Below, in pieces: positions 17,903 to 25,639 of a stretch of 64,000 nucleotides of DNA. The notes below the pieces were generated by a model. The model worked only from the letters and a program-made list of their open reading frames with translations. It searched no databases and was not told the DNA's origin. A program made the translations under genes and the position numbers. Source of the DNA: Aquiflexum sp. TKW24L (lineage in GTDB: Bacteria; Bacteroidota; Bacteroidia; Cytophagales; Cyclobacteriaceae); NCBI RefSeq assembly GCF_023502205.1, contig NZ_JAMFLG010000004.1, forward strand, positions 62,001-126,000, written 5' to 3'. How positions within the stretch are numbered: the stretch's first letter is position 1; each line of letters opens with the position of its first letter.

Positions 17903-19381
17903 ATGACCCAAAATATTCAAAAGCCCAAAATCCAGATAATTGCAATCCTATTTTGTCTGATTATTCTACATGGAACACCTGCATTTGCCCAAGAGCAAAA
18001 GAAGCCCAACGTGCTCTTTATATTGGTGGATGACTATGGATGGAAGGATGTTGGCGTATATGGAAGCAGTTTTTATGAAACCCCTAACATCGACCGATTG
18101 GCAAAAAATGGCATAAAATTCAACAATGCTTACACTGCTTCTCCTGTTTGTTCCCCAACCCGGGCAAGTATCATGACGGGAAAATATCCATCTAAAATCT
18201 ATAATACCGACTGGTTTGGAGCACCACAGCCGTGGAATTACAATAACCATTGGACAAAAGACAAACCCCTCATTCCCGCTGATTATTCCCCAAACATGGC
18301 ATTAAAGGAATTTACACTTGCTGAAGCTTTCAAAGATGCGGGTTACAAAACCTTTTTTGCAGGCAAATGGCATTTGGGAGAAAATGAGGAGTACTGGCCC
18401 GAAAAACAGGGATTTGACATCAATATTGGAGGAAATGACAAAGGGGCGCCGAATACCGGCAAAAAATACTTTTCTCCCTATGACAACCCACAGATGAAAA
18501 ACGGTCCCGAAGGCGAATATCTGCCATATAGGTTAGCTCAAGAAACCGCTACTTTCATTGATGAAAACAAAGAAAACCCTTTTTTCGCATACCTTTCTTT
18601 TTACTCCGTCCATACGCCTTTGATGACTACGGAAGAATTAGAATTGAAATACCTGAGGAAAAGGAGCAAAATGAATCTTACCGATGAGTTTGAGCCTGAA
18701 TACGCAAATATGAACAGGACCACCCAAGCACATGCAGTCTATGCAGGAATGGTGGAAGCCATGGATACCGCCGTAGGAATGGTACTAGAAAGTCTTGAAA
18801 AAAATAATTTATTGGAAAATACCATCATTGTTTTTTTCTCAGATAATGGCGGACTTTCCACAGCTGAAGGGAGTCCCACTTCCAATTTACCACTCAGGGC
18901 CGGAAAGGGATGGCTTTATGAAGGAGGCATTAGGGTTCCTTTGATTATTTCCTGGAAGGATCATATTCGAAAAGGAACGGAAAGCAATGTCCCTGTTATC
19001 AGTATAGATTTTTATCCTACTTTGATTGAATTGGCAGGACTTTCTAAATCTTTCAAAGGAAATGGGGAAATGGATGGAGTCAGTTTGGAGCCAATTCTCC
19101 TGGGGACCAACGAAAAGATCCCTAGAGAAGCACTTTTTTGGCACTATCCACATTATGGAAATCAGGGTGGAAATCCCGGTTCTGTAATACAGGAAGACGG
19201 ATGGAAACTGACCTACTTTTATGAAGATGAAAGGATAGAACTTTATAACTTAAATATTGACTTGGGAGAAAAAAACAACATGGCTTTGGCCGAAACCAAA
19301 AAAGCAGCCTATTTGAAAGATAAACTAATGATTTGGCTCAAAGACACAAAAGCTGCTTTTCCAACATCCAACATCAGATAA
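17903..19381 (+). CDS. S1-family (formylglycine) sulfatase, secreted
   Basis: A 492-residue sulfatase with a signal peptide ending near ...GTPAFAQ (residue 30). FILVDDYGWKDVG is the metal-binding start, and C-S-P-T-R with Cys83 is the formylglycine site. GKWHLGENEE, FFSDNGGLS and the KGWLYEGGIRVP segment are also present. It is transcribed away from the HTCS gene and is the only plus-strand member of the PUL. The shared element at 17761 suggests it is co-regulated with the susC operon. The three sulfatases differ from one another, which implies several sulfate positions on the substrate. Confidence 0.93.
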   Translation: MTQNIQKPKIQIIAILFCLIILHGTPAFAQEQKKPNVLFILVDDYGWKDVGVYGSSFYETPNIDRLAKNGIKFNNAYTASPVCSPTRASIMTGKYPSKIYNTDWFGAPQPWNYNNHWTKDKPLIPADYSPNMALKEFTLAEAFKDAGYKTFFAGKWHLGENEEYWPEKQGFDINIGGNDKGAPNTGKKYFSPYDNPQMKNGPEGEYLPYRLAQETATFIDENKENPFFAYLSFYSVHTPLMTTEELELKYLRKRSKMNLTDEFEPEYANMNRTTQAHAVYAGMVEAMDTAVGMVLESLEKNNLLENTIIVFFSDNGGLSTAEGSPTSNLPLRAGKGWLYEGGIRVPLIISWKDHIRKGTESNVPVISIDFYPTLIELAGLSKSFKGNGEMDGVSLEPILLGTNEKIPREALFWHYPHYGNQGGNPGSVIQEDGWKLTYFYEDERIELYNLNIDLGEKNNMALAETKKAAYLKDKLMIWLKDTKAAFPTSNIR

Positions 19382-19396
19382 AAATAGGAAGGATGG

Positions 19397-19451
19397 AAGG
19401 TTTTAAGGTTAAAATGTTAAAAGGTTAATAATGTTCTAAGGTTTTAAGGTT
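19397..19451. repeat. Direct repeat of 14 bases in a short AT-rich spacer
   Basis: AAGGTTTTAAGGTT occurs at 19397-19410 and again at 19438-19451. The surrounding 19382-19502 spacer is built from related AAGGTT/TTAAAAGG words and their complements (AACTTTTAAACTTT, CCTTCCAACTTTT), so it can fold on itself. The spacer lies between two convergent genes; it may end transcription or simply be a degenerate repeat. Confidence 0.6.
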
Positions 19452-19502
19452 GTAGGGCTATCCCAACTTTTAAACTTTCAAATCCTTCCAACTTTTTAAC
19501 CA

Positions 19503-20771
19503 CTAAAGTCTCCTCTTATTAGGATTGAGGTTGGTGTAGCTGATCAACTCGTCATACCTCGATCCCATATCTCTGAAATAGACAAATACCTCGTACTCAT
19601 TTTCTGTTTCGAAGTAATTACCCTCAAACGGCGTCATGTTCCAGCCTTCGGCTGTTTTATACGCATATTGGTAATCATACCAACCTTGCTTTAGCAGTAA
19701 AGTAGATTGAAAAGTTTTGGTGGCTTTATTAAAAACCATTCTTGAGGCCGGGTCATTTCCCCATTTTGTCATGGAACCAATGACATAAGGTGCTTCTTTT
19801 CCTTCCTCAGCCTGAAGATTAAACGTCACCAACATATACTCACTTTCAAGTTCGTAATTTCTCCGCTCGAGGTTCATGATGCCATATTGCCCATTGAGAT
19901 CTAGGTACTCGGAATAGGCTCCCTGAGGCCTAGGTTTGTCAATGCCAGCTTCTGCATAAACCACATCCTCCTCCATTTTGATCGCTTTGACATTCAAGCC
20001 TTTTGACCTTACAAATCTCAGATCAATAAACCTGAATTCATTTCCGGCCCAAAAAGAATTACTTCCATCAAAAAGCTGGTATTCGATCAACTTGATGTCT
20101 TCCCGGATCATGGTTGGGGTTTTCAATTGTTTGGTATTGTCCCAACGCTGGTTTTGCCGGATCATGACTTTCATGTTGTTTTTGGGATCAAATAATTCCC
20201 GCGCTTTGTAATTGATATTGACATTGATCTGCTGGACGGCGCGCCTATTTTCAGTTTGACTAGGGGGAACCACCTTTGCAGCAACGGTCAAAATCCGTTG
20301 GAAAACCATAAACCTTTTGGTCAATACTACTTGCTTTTGATCCCTGCCACGATAAACCATAATGGCATAATTCCCTGATTTTGTGACTCGGGGTAAAATA
20401 AAATTGTATTGGAGGTATGGGATTCTGGTGTCAATGGAATAGCTGAAATCCAAGATGTTGAATTCATTAAAATCCACCAAATACTCAGGCTCCTTCAGAT
20501 CAGAAGGTGTCCAATCGAAATTGCAGTGGATGATTTTGGCCGAATACATATCCGGATCATAGGCCAAGTCATCAAATATAAGCTTCATTGGAATGCCACC
20601 ATTCAGCTCAATCACCGGTGAACTCATCTGCGCTTCATATTCAACGGAGGCAGGAAATATCCTCACGGACTGGATATTCTCCTCAAACACCCTGTCTTCA
20701 AATACCTTTTGGGCAAAAAGAGAGGATGAAAATGTGAAAAGAAGAATCAGAGCTGTAATCGAACTACGCAT
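19503..20771 (-). CDS. Type IX secretion system plug protein (DUF5103)
   Basis: A 422-residue secreted protein with a signal peptide (MRSSITALILLFTFSSSLFAQ). The conserved DUF5103 features are visible: an N-terminal QSVRIFPAS segment, AKIIHCNFDWTPSDL, EFNILDFSYSIDTRIPY and a C-terminal YDYQYAY region. In Flavobacterium this family is the plug that closes the lateral opening of the SprA translocon of the T9SS. It stands alone here, about 30 bases downstream of the ABC-F gene on the same strand. It supports export of cell-surface enzymes in this organism by T9SS. Confidence 0.85.
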   Translation of the reverse strand: MRSSITALILLFTFSSSLFAQKVFEDRVFEENIQSVRIFPASVEYEAQMSSPVIELNGGIPMKLIFDDLAYDPDMYSAKIIHCNFDWTPSDLKEPEYLVDFNEFNILDFSYSIDTRIPYLQYNFILPRVTKSGNYAIMVYRGRDQKQVVLTKRFMVFQRILTVAAKVVPPSQTENRRAVQQINVNINYKARELFDPKNNMKVMIRQNQRWDNTKQLKTPTMIREDIKLIEYQLFDGSNSFWAGNEFRFIDLRFVRSKGLNVKAIKMEEDVVYAEAGIDKPRPQGAYSEYLDLNGQYGIMNLERRNYELESEYMLVTFNLQAEEGKEAPYVIGSMTKWGNDPASRMVFNKATKTFQSTLLLKQGWYDYQYAYKTAEGWNMTPFEGNYFETENEYEVFVYFRDMGSRYDELISYTNLNPNKRRL

Positions 20772-20802
20772 GAGCTTTGGTTTTCAGTAACAATATAAAA
20801 AA

Positions 20803-22734
20803 TTATGCCAAAGAAGCCGTCTCCTGCAAAGAACCAATTTCTTCCACCAAATCCTCCCAATTCTGATTAAGTTCGGTTTCCAGGTTTTTGAGTTTGTGAT
20901 AAGATTGATTGACTTCCTCCATTTTGATATTGTCAGAAAAAACGAGTGGATCGGCCATTTTCTTTTCCAATTCTGCTTTTTTGGAATCTATCTGAAGTAT
21001 TTTTTCCTCAATCAAGGCAAGCTCCTGTTCTTTCTTCTTTAAGTTTTTCTTTGCTTCATTCACTTCCGTGATACTCAATTCTTTTTTTCGGGTATCCTGT
21101 TTTGGTTTGGAATCCTGTTTGGTGTCAGTTGGAGATGCGGCTTGCTGGGATTTCCAATACACAAACTCGTCATAAGTTCCAGGATATTCTTTGATCTTGT
21201 TTTCCTCTATGTACCAGATTTTGTTGGCCACACCACGGATAAAATGCCTATCGTGTGAAACGGTGATGAAAGTTCCTTCATATTGCTCCATAGCCTGGAT
21301 CAGGATATTGACTGACTGGATATCAAGGTGATTGGTCGGTTCATCCAAAAGCAAAAAATTGGCCTCTGAGATCATCGTTTTGGCCAAAGCAACCCTGGAT
21401 TTTTCTCCTCCCGAAAGGACTTTGATTTTTTTGAAAACATCTTCATTGGTAAACAGAAAGCAACCCAACACATTTCTGAGTTCGGTTTCGGTCTTCTTGG
21501 AACCTGCTTGTACCATTTCCTGAATGATTTCATTGTCGACATTCAATGCCTCGAGCTGGTGCTGTGCATAAAACGATTTGATGACATTGTGTCCCTGTTC
21601 GCGCTTCCCTTTGATAGCTTCGGTGCCATCGACGATTCTCAAAAGTGTCGATTTACCTTTTCCATTGGCTCCGATCAAGGCGATCTTATCCCCTCTTTCA
21701 ATCCTTGCTGTGGTGTCTTTTAAGATCACCAAGTCTCCATAAGCTTTGGACACATGATCTAAAACAACCACATCTCTTCCTGACTTTTGGGAAAATTTGA
21801 ATTTGAAATTCACCGAAATATTGTCATCCACTACTTCATTTACTCTATCCAGTCTATCTAAGGCTTTGATCCTGGATTGCACCTGATTGGATTTGGTGGC
21901 TTTGGCACGGAATCGCTCGATGAACTTTTCCGTCTGCTTGATCATCTGCTGCTGGTTTTCGAAGGCATTCTGCTGGATTTCCATCCTTTCCTTCTTTTCC
22001 TCTTGGTAGAAAGAATAATTTCCGGAGTAGGAAGTCAGAGAGCCATGCGACACCTCCACAGTGATATCGACGCAATTGTCCAAGAAGTCTTGATCGTGGG
22101 AAACCACCACGACAGCACCTTCATAATTTTTGAGATAATTTTCTACCCATTGGATGGATGGCAAATCCAAGTGGTTGGTAGGTTCATCGAGCATCAGCAA
22201 GGATGGCTTTTCCAAAAGCAACTTGGCGAGCATCACTCTCATCCTCCATCCTCCGGAAAAAGTCTTCAGCGGTCTACCAAGGTCTTTGGTATTGAATCCG
22301 ATTCCTTCCAAAACCTCTTCAGCTTTGGCCTTGATGGTATAGCCTTCGTTGGCTTCAAACTGGTCTTGAAGCCTCGCCAACTTATTGATAATCTCATCAG
22401 AATGGTCTGTTTCCATCTGATGAAGCACATTTTCTATTTCTTGTTCGAGCTGGAGCGTCTCTTTGAAAGCCTCCAAAGCCACATCCAAAATACTGTCTTC
22501 TGATTGGTAAGAAAGCAAATCCTGGTTCAAAAAACCGATGGTACAATCCTTCGCTTTTTGGACTTCCCCTGAACTTGGTTGGATATCGCCATGGATGATT
22601 TTGAGCAAAGTCGACTTGCCGGCTCCGTTCAGACCGACCAATCCGATTTTGTCTTTAGGTTTGATATGGAGAGCGGCGTTTTCGTAAAGCGCCCGGCCTC
22701 CGATAAAGTAAGAAAGATTATTAATTGATAACAT
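20803..22734 (-). CDS. ABC-F family ATPase (Uup/YdiF-like translation-associated protein)
   Basis: A 643-residue cytoplasmic protein with two ATP-binding cassettes and no membrane segments. Walker A motifs are GLNGAGKST (about 34-42) and GANGKGKST. Signature motifs are FSGGWRMRV and LSGGEKSRV, both followed by LLLDEPTNHLD-type Walker B. A charged linker (about 240-300, KKERMEIQQNAFENQQQMIKQ) joins the cassettes, and a C-terminal coiled coil (about 545-635, KKNLKKKEQELALIEEKI) resembles Uup. ABC-F proteins act on the ribosome. No antibiotic link is visible. Confidence 0.92.
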   Translation of the reverse strand: MLSINNLSYFIGGRALYENAALHIKPKDKIGLVGLNGAGKSTLLKIIHGDIQPSSGEVQKAKDCTIGFLNQDLLSYQSEDSILDVALEAFKETLQLEQEIENVLHQMETDHSDEIINKLARLQDQFEANEGYTIKAKAEEVLEGIGFNTKDLGRPLKTFSGGWRMRVMLAKLLLEKPSLLMLDEPTNHLDLPSIQWVENYLKNYEGAVVVVSHDQDFLDNCVDITVEVSHGSLTSYSGNYSFYQEEKKERMEIQQNAFENQQQMIKQTEKFIERFRAKATKSNQVQSRIKALDRLDRVNEVVDDNISVNFKFKFSQKSGRDVVVLDHVSKAYGDLVILKDTTARIERGDKIALIGANGKGKSTLLRIVDGTEAIKGKREQGHNVIKSFYAQHQLEALNVDNEIIQEMVQAGSKKTETELRNVLGCFLFTNEDVFKKIKVLSGGEKSRVALAKTMISEANFLLLDEPTNHLDIQSVNILIQAMEQYEGTFITVSHDRHFIRGVANKIWYIEENKIKEYPGTYDEFVYWKSQQAASPTDTKQDSKPKQDTRKKELSITEVNEAKKNLKKKEQELALIEEKILQIDSKKAELEKKMADPLVFSDNIKMEEVNQSYHKLKNLETELNQNWEDLVEEIGSLQETASLA

Positions 22735-22843
22735 GCTGCAAAAATAACCAAACTCCCGTTTATAAATGATTTCGTTGCAAATATTACTTAGAAAGTGTCT
22801 GGACTTTTAATTTTCGATAACTTGTAGGCTGTAATCCAAAACT

Positions 22844-22868
22844 CTCCGAGGGTTCAAAACCCTTGGAG
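22844..22868. repeat. REP-like inverted repeat
   Basis: The 11-base arms CTCCGAGGGTT and AACCCTTGGAG pair with one G-T wobble around a 3-base loop. The hairpin sits in the divergent gap between the ABC-F gene and the sugar dehydrogenase gene. It resembles short GC-rich intergenic repeats scattered in Bacteroidota genomes. No T-run follows, so I do not call it a terminator. Confidence 0.55.
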
Positions 22869-22985
22869 GGTTACCCAAAAAACCAGTCTCTTTATTCTTT
22901 TTACAATTTAAGATTTATGCTTAGTACCAATATCCATAAATATCCAATATCAATGAATATCTATTCCGATAAAACCAATCATAAC

Positions 22986-24113
22986 ATGCGCAAACTACTC
23001 TTCCTCATTTTTCTTTCCATCAGCCTGTCCTGCAATGCCCAAGGCAACAAAAAAAGTGAGATCCAACTAGAAAAAATCAAGCTCCCGGATGGATTTAAGA
23101 TCAATGTTTGGGCTGAAGATGTGCCGGATGCAAGATCTCTTGCGATGAATGCTGACGGCAGCATCATATTCGTTGGCAACAGACAGGGAAAAAATGTATA
23201 TGCCTTGGTCGATACCAATAAAGATGGAAAGGCTGATAAAAAATATACCCTTGCTGAAGGATTGCGGATGCCAAATGGTGTCGCATTCAAAGATGGTGAC
23301 TTGTATGTTGCAGAAGTGAGTAGAATTTTGAGATTTAGAAATATTGAAAAAACGCTCGACAAGCCGGTTTTTGAAGTGGTCTATGATAAGTTTCCTGACA
23401 AAGCGCATCATGGATGGAAATTCATTGCCTTCGGTCCGGATGGCTTGCTGTATGTACCGATCGGTGCTCCCTGCAACATCTGCGAACCGGAAGAAATCTT
23501 CGCCTCGATCACGCGCATTGATGTCAAATCCACCAATATCCAACCTGAGATTTTTGCCAAAGGCATCAGAAATACGGTCGGTTTCGCTTGGCATCCTACC
23601 TCCAAGGAAATCTGGTTTACCGACAATGGGCGTGACATGATGGGTGACGATGTGCCGGATTGCGAACTCAACCACGCTCCAAAAAAAGGCATGCATTTCG
23701 GATATCCATATTGGCATGCAGGAGATGTCAAAGATCCTGAGTTTGGAAGTAAAGGAAAAGATAAGTCTGCTTATACAGCTCCCAAAGTCAAATTAGGAGC
23801 GCATACGGCACCTTTGGGAATGAGGTTCTATACCGGAAATCAGTTTCCTGCAGCCTACCAAAATAATATCATCCTTGCCAAACACGGTTCTTGGAACAGA
23901 AGCAAAAAATCCGGTTACAACCTGACCCGAGTTGTTTTGGATGCCAACCAAAACGTGGTGAAGCAAGAAATTTTTGCCGAAGGATGGCTTGATGATGCAT
24001 CTCAAGATGTCTGGGGCAGACCAGTGGATGTCCTCCAAATGCCGGATGGCAGCATGCTGGTATCAGATGATATGGCAAATTGTATTTATAAAATTACTTA
24101 TTCAGGGAAATAA
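22986..24113 (+). CDS. Sorbosone/PQQ-dependent aldose dehydrogenase family lipoprotein
   Basis: A 375-residue beta-propeller protein. The start at 22986 is chosen because MRKLLFLIFLSISLSC forms a lipoprotein signal directly; an upstream in-frame start would add 41 unlikely residues. The family pattern is clear: LPDGFKINVWAEDVPDARSLA, then EGLRMPNGVAFKDGDLYVAEV, HHGWKFIAFGPDGLLYVPIGAPCN, and GIRNTVGFAWHPTSKEIWFTDNGRD with ELNHAPKKGMHFGYPYW. It ends in DGSMLVSDDMANCIYKITY. The His and Arg/Asp residues of these motifs hold PQQ in characterised relatives. Predicted to oxidise sugars in the periplasm; substrate unknown. A strong terminator follows. Confidence 0.88.
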   Translation: MRKLLFLIFLSISLSCNAQGNKKSEIQLEKIKLPDGFKINVWAEDVPDARSLAMNADGSIIFVGNRQGKNVYALVDTNKDGKADKKYTLAEGLRMPNGVAFKDGDLYVAEVSRILRFRNIEKTLDKPVFEVVYDKFPDKAHHGWKFIAFGPDGLLYVPIGAPCNICEPEEIFASITRIDVKSTNIQPEIFAKGIRNTVGFAWHPTSKEIWFTDNGRDMMGDDVPDCELNHAPKKGMHFGYPYWHAGDVKDPEFGSKGKDKSAYTAPKVKLGAHTAPLGMRFYTGNQFPAAYQNNIILAKHGSWNRSKKSGYNLTRVVLDANQNVVKQEIFAEGWLDDASQDVWGRPVDVLQMPDGSMLVSDDMANCIYKITYSGK

Positions 24114-24136
24114 ATATCACTTCGGACTTTAACCAA

Positions 24137-24167
24137 AAACACCTCTGCAGTCTACTCAGAGGTGTTT
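24137..24167 (+). terminator. Rho-independent terminator after the sugar dehydrogenase
   Basis: A perfect 11-bp stem (AAACACCTCTG / CAGAGGTGTTT) with a 9-base loop, followed by a run of T from 24164. It begins 24 bases after the stop codon. Confidence 0.9.
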
Positions 24168-24298
24168 TTTTGTTAATATGATGTATGAAGGTATTTTATA
24201 TTATTTAGAAGCTTTTCCAAAGTTGGGAACTTTGGAAAAGTTTTATTCATGGTTCCAAAATAGGGTATTCTTATTAAAATATTGGTCAGGAAATTATG

Positions 24299-24679
24299 TT
24301 AACGCTTCATCAAAAGCTCATAAGGGATATTTAAATGGGAATGAAGATTTTCGATTTGGCTTAAGCTGAGTTTCCTTTTTTTATTCATAATTTCTGACAC
24401 CCTACTTGCCGGGCCAAGGATTGGAATTAAGCTTTTTTGAGGTAATCCTTGTTCAGACAAATAATAAGCGATCATATCAATAGCATCCACTTTTTCATCA
24501 TCAAGTTTGTACCCTTTTTCTTCTTCGTATTTTTCTATTACCAAAGACAAAACTTCCATATAATCTTCATTTTCATCCGAGATTCCTAAATCCATCAAAT
24601 CTTTGATCGCTTCCAAAGCCTCTTGGTATTCCTTGTCACTTTCTATGATTTTAAGTCTAGGTCTTTCATGAATATCCAT
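24299..24679 (-). CDS. higA: Orphan HigA-type antitoxin (HTH, COG5499 family)
   Basis: A 126-residue HTH protein. The N-terminal half is the typical acidic helix pair (ESDKEYQEALEAIKDLMDLG, YMEVLSLVIEKYEEEKGYKLD). The C-terminal half is an HTH of the HigA type (DAIDMIAYYLSEQGLPQKSLIPILGPASRVSEIMNKKRKLSLSQIENLHSHL). In intact systems the toxin gene higB lies just upstream and the antitoxin binds both toxin and promoter. Here only about a dozen terminal codons of a higB-like frame remain upstream (24692-24733), so the antitoxin is unpaired. It could survive as a regulator or protect against an incoming HigB. Confidence 0.85.
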   Translation of the reverse strand: MDIHERPRLKIIESDKEYQEALEAIKDLMDLGISDENEDYMEVLSLVIEKYEEEKGYKLDDEKVDAIDMIAYYLSEQGLPQKSLIPILGPASRVSEIMNKKRKLSLSQIENLHSHLNIPYELLMKR

Positions 24680-24691
24680 TGTAGCTAGAAT

Positions 24692-24733
24692 TTAAATATT
24701 AACTGCATCAATTTTGTCGTATTCCGTTTCCTT
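24692..24733 (-). pseudogene. Remnant of the 3' end of a higB toxin gene
   Basis: On the minus strand, just before higA, one frame reads KETEYDKIDAVNI and then stops at 24692. This closely resembles the conserved C-terminus of HigB toxins (THAEYDKIDA-T-I pattern, known from the family). The stop lies 12 bases before the higA start, the normal higBA spacing. Upstream, the match ends at the DoxX stop codon (24732-24734) and the frame meets TGA at 24740. The toxin body is gone. The match is short, so this rests on sequence plus position. Confidence 0.65.
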
Positions 24734-25073
24734 ACATTTTCACCGATTCAAAAAAAATATACGAATTGAGTGCGAAAAAAAATACTGCCGGCAAAATATC
24801 ATAAAATCTATCCTTTACCCTCAATCTAGCGATTACTCCAAAGAACATCAACAAAGCTAGACCCCCCGCCGATATCAATAAAAGAGGGTTAAACATCAAT
24901 CCCACAAGAAGGCCTAAACCTCCTAAAATCTCCAAAATTGCCGTAAGTGTGCCAAATTTCTCCAAGCCAAAGCGAACAAATTCGCTTTTCATTATAGGAG
25001 AAGAAAAATAAGAAATACCATAAATTAAAAAAGAGATACTCGAGAAAACCACTAAACCATTTAATAAACTCAT
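24732..25073 (-). CDS. DoxX-like integral membrane protein (second of a pair)
   Basis: A 113-residue protein with about four hydrophobic helices (LLNGLVVFSSISFLIYGISYF, FGTLTAILEILGGLGLLVGL, LLLISAGGLALLMFFGVIARL, ILPAVFFFALNSYIFF). The ILEILGGLGLLVGL segment and RLRVKD loop fit the DoxX-like family. The start at 25073 overlaps the upstream stop by one base (TAATG), giving translational coupling; an in-frame start at 25154 lies inside the upstream gene and is rejected. Its stop sits exactly where the higB remnant begins. Function in the membrane is unknown; relatives are linked to redox or quinone processes only loosely. Confidence 0.8.
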   Translation of the reverse strand: MSLLNGLVVFSSISFLIYGISYFSSPIMKSEFVRFGLEKFGTLTAILEILGGLGLLVGLMFNPLLLISAGGLALLMFFGVIARLRVKDRFYDILPAVFFFALNSYIFFESVKM

Positions 25074-25420
25074 TAAGTAAATAAATTGAGGGAAACTGCC
25101 GCTATAAATAGACATAGAAGCAAAAGGAACAATGAGGGCATACGTTTCTGCCAAGGGTTATTCACTTTGAAGTGAAAATACTGGGCACTGACCATCAGAA
25201 AAGCCATCAATAACGCAGGGATAAGAACCAAAGATGGATACCAAATACCTGCGACTAGTAGGGTTGCCAACGCTATTTTGGCAGAACCCACCGCCGAGCG
25301 CATCAAAGTATTCAACCCATATTCTTTAAATTCCTTTTCGATATTGTCGAAACGAAATACCCAAACAATTACAATTGAAATTGCAACTATGAGTTGCGCT
25401 ATAATGGATAAATTTGTCAT
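25073..25420 (-). CDS. DoxX-like integral membrane protein (first of a pair)
   Basis: A 115-residue membrane protein with four predicted helices (IIAQLIVAISIVIVWVF, IALATLLVAGIWYPSLVLIPALLMAFLMV, and a C-terminal LFLLLLCLFIAAVSL). The segment FDNIEKEFKEYGLNTLMRSAVGSAKI between helices 1 and 2 is typical of DoxX-like proteins. It overlaps the next gene by one base and the two products have the same topology, so they may form a heteromer or be an old duplication. No catalytic motif is evident. Confidence 0.8.
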   Translation of the reverse strand: MTNLSIIAQLIVAISIVIVWVFRFDNIEKEFKEYGLNTLMRSAVGSAKIALATLLVAGIWYPSLVLIPALLMAFLMVSAQYFHFKVNNPWQKRMPSLFLLLLCLFIAAVSLNLFT

Positions 25421-25639
25421 CGCTATATTTTTTATTTTCTTTGGTTATTCTAGTTTGTGGGTTTTAAACTAAATATCTGAGATAGACCTTTTAGCCCTGT
25501 AAAATACATGTAAATATGTTTTAAATCAAAAGATGGAAACCATATTTTGGCTAAATTATAGGATTATATGAATTTAGATTGAATCCTAAATCAGAAGGTA
25601 AGAAAATTATAGAAGGACAAATTCGCGTCTACTTTCGGG

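Noticed and set aside
21877-22503. 208-residue plus-strand open frame inside the ABC-F gene
   Set aside because: It is antisense to the conserved first ATPase cassette, and its composition follows from the complementary strand of conserved motifs.
23067-23717. 216-residue minus-strand open frame inside the sugar dehydrogenase gene
   Set aside because: Antisense to a well-matched protein family; no start context and no recognisable features.
24178-24369. 63-residue plus-strand frame as a possible toxin partner of HigA
   Set aside because: It overlaps the 3' end of higA in antisense and lies on the wrong side and strand for higB; the real remnant is at 24692-24733.
25559-25588. Inverted repeat TAGGATT/AATCCTA as terminator of the AarF gene
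   Set aside because: Only 7 bp with a 16-base loop and no T-run; too weak to call.
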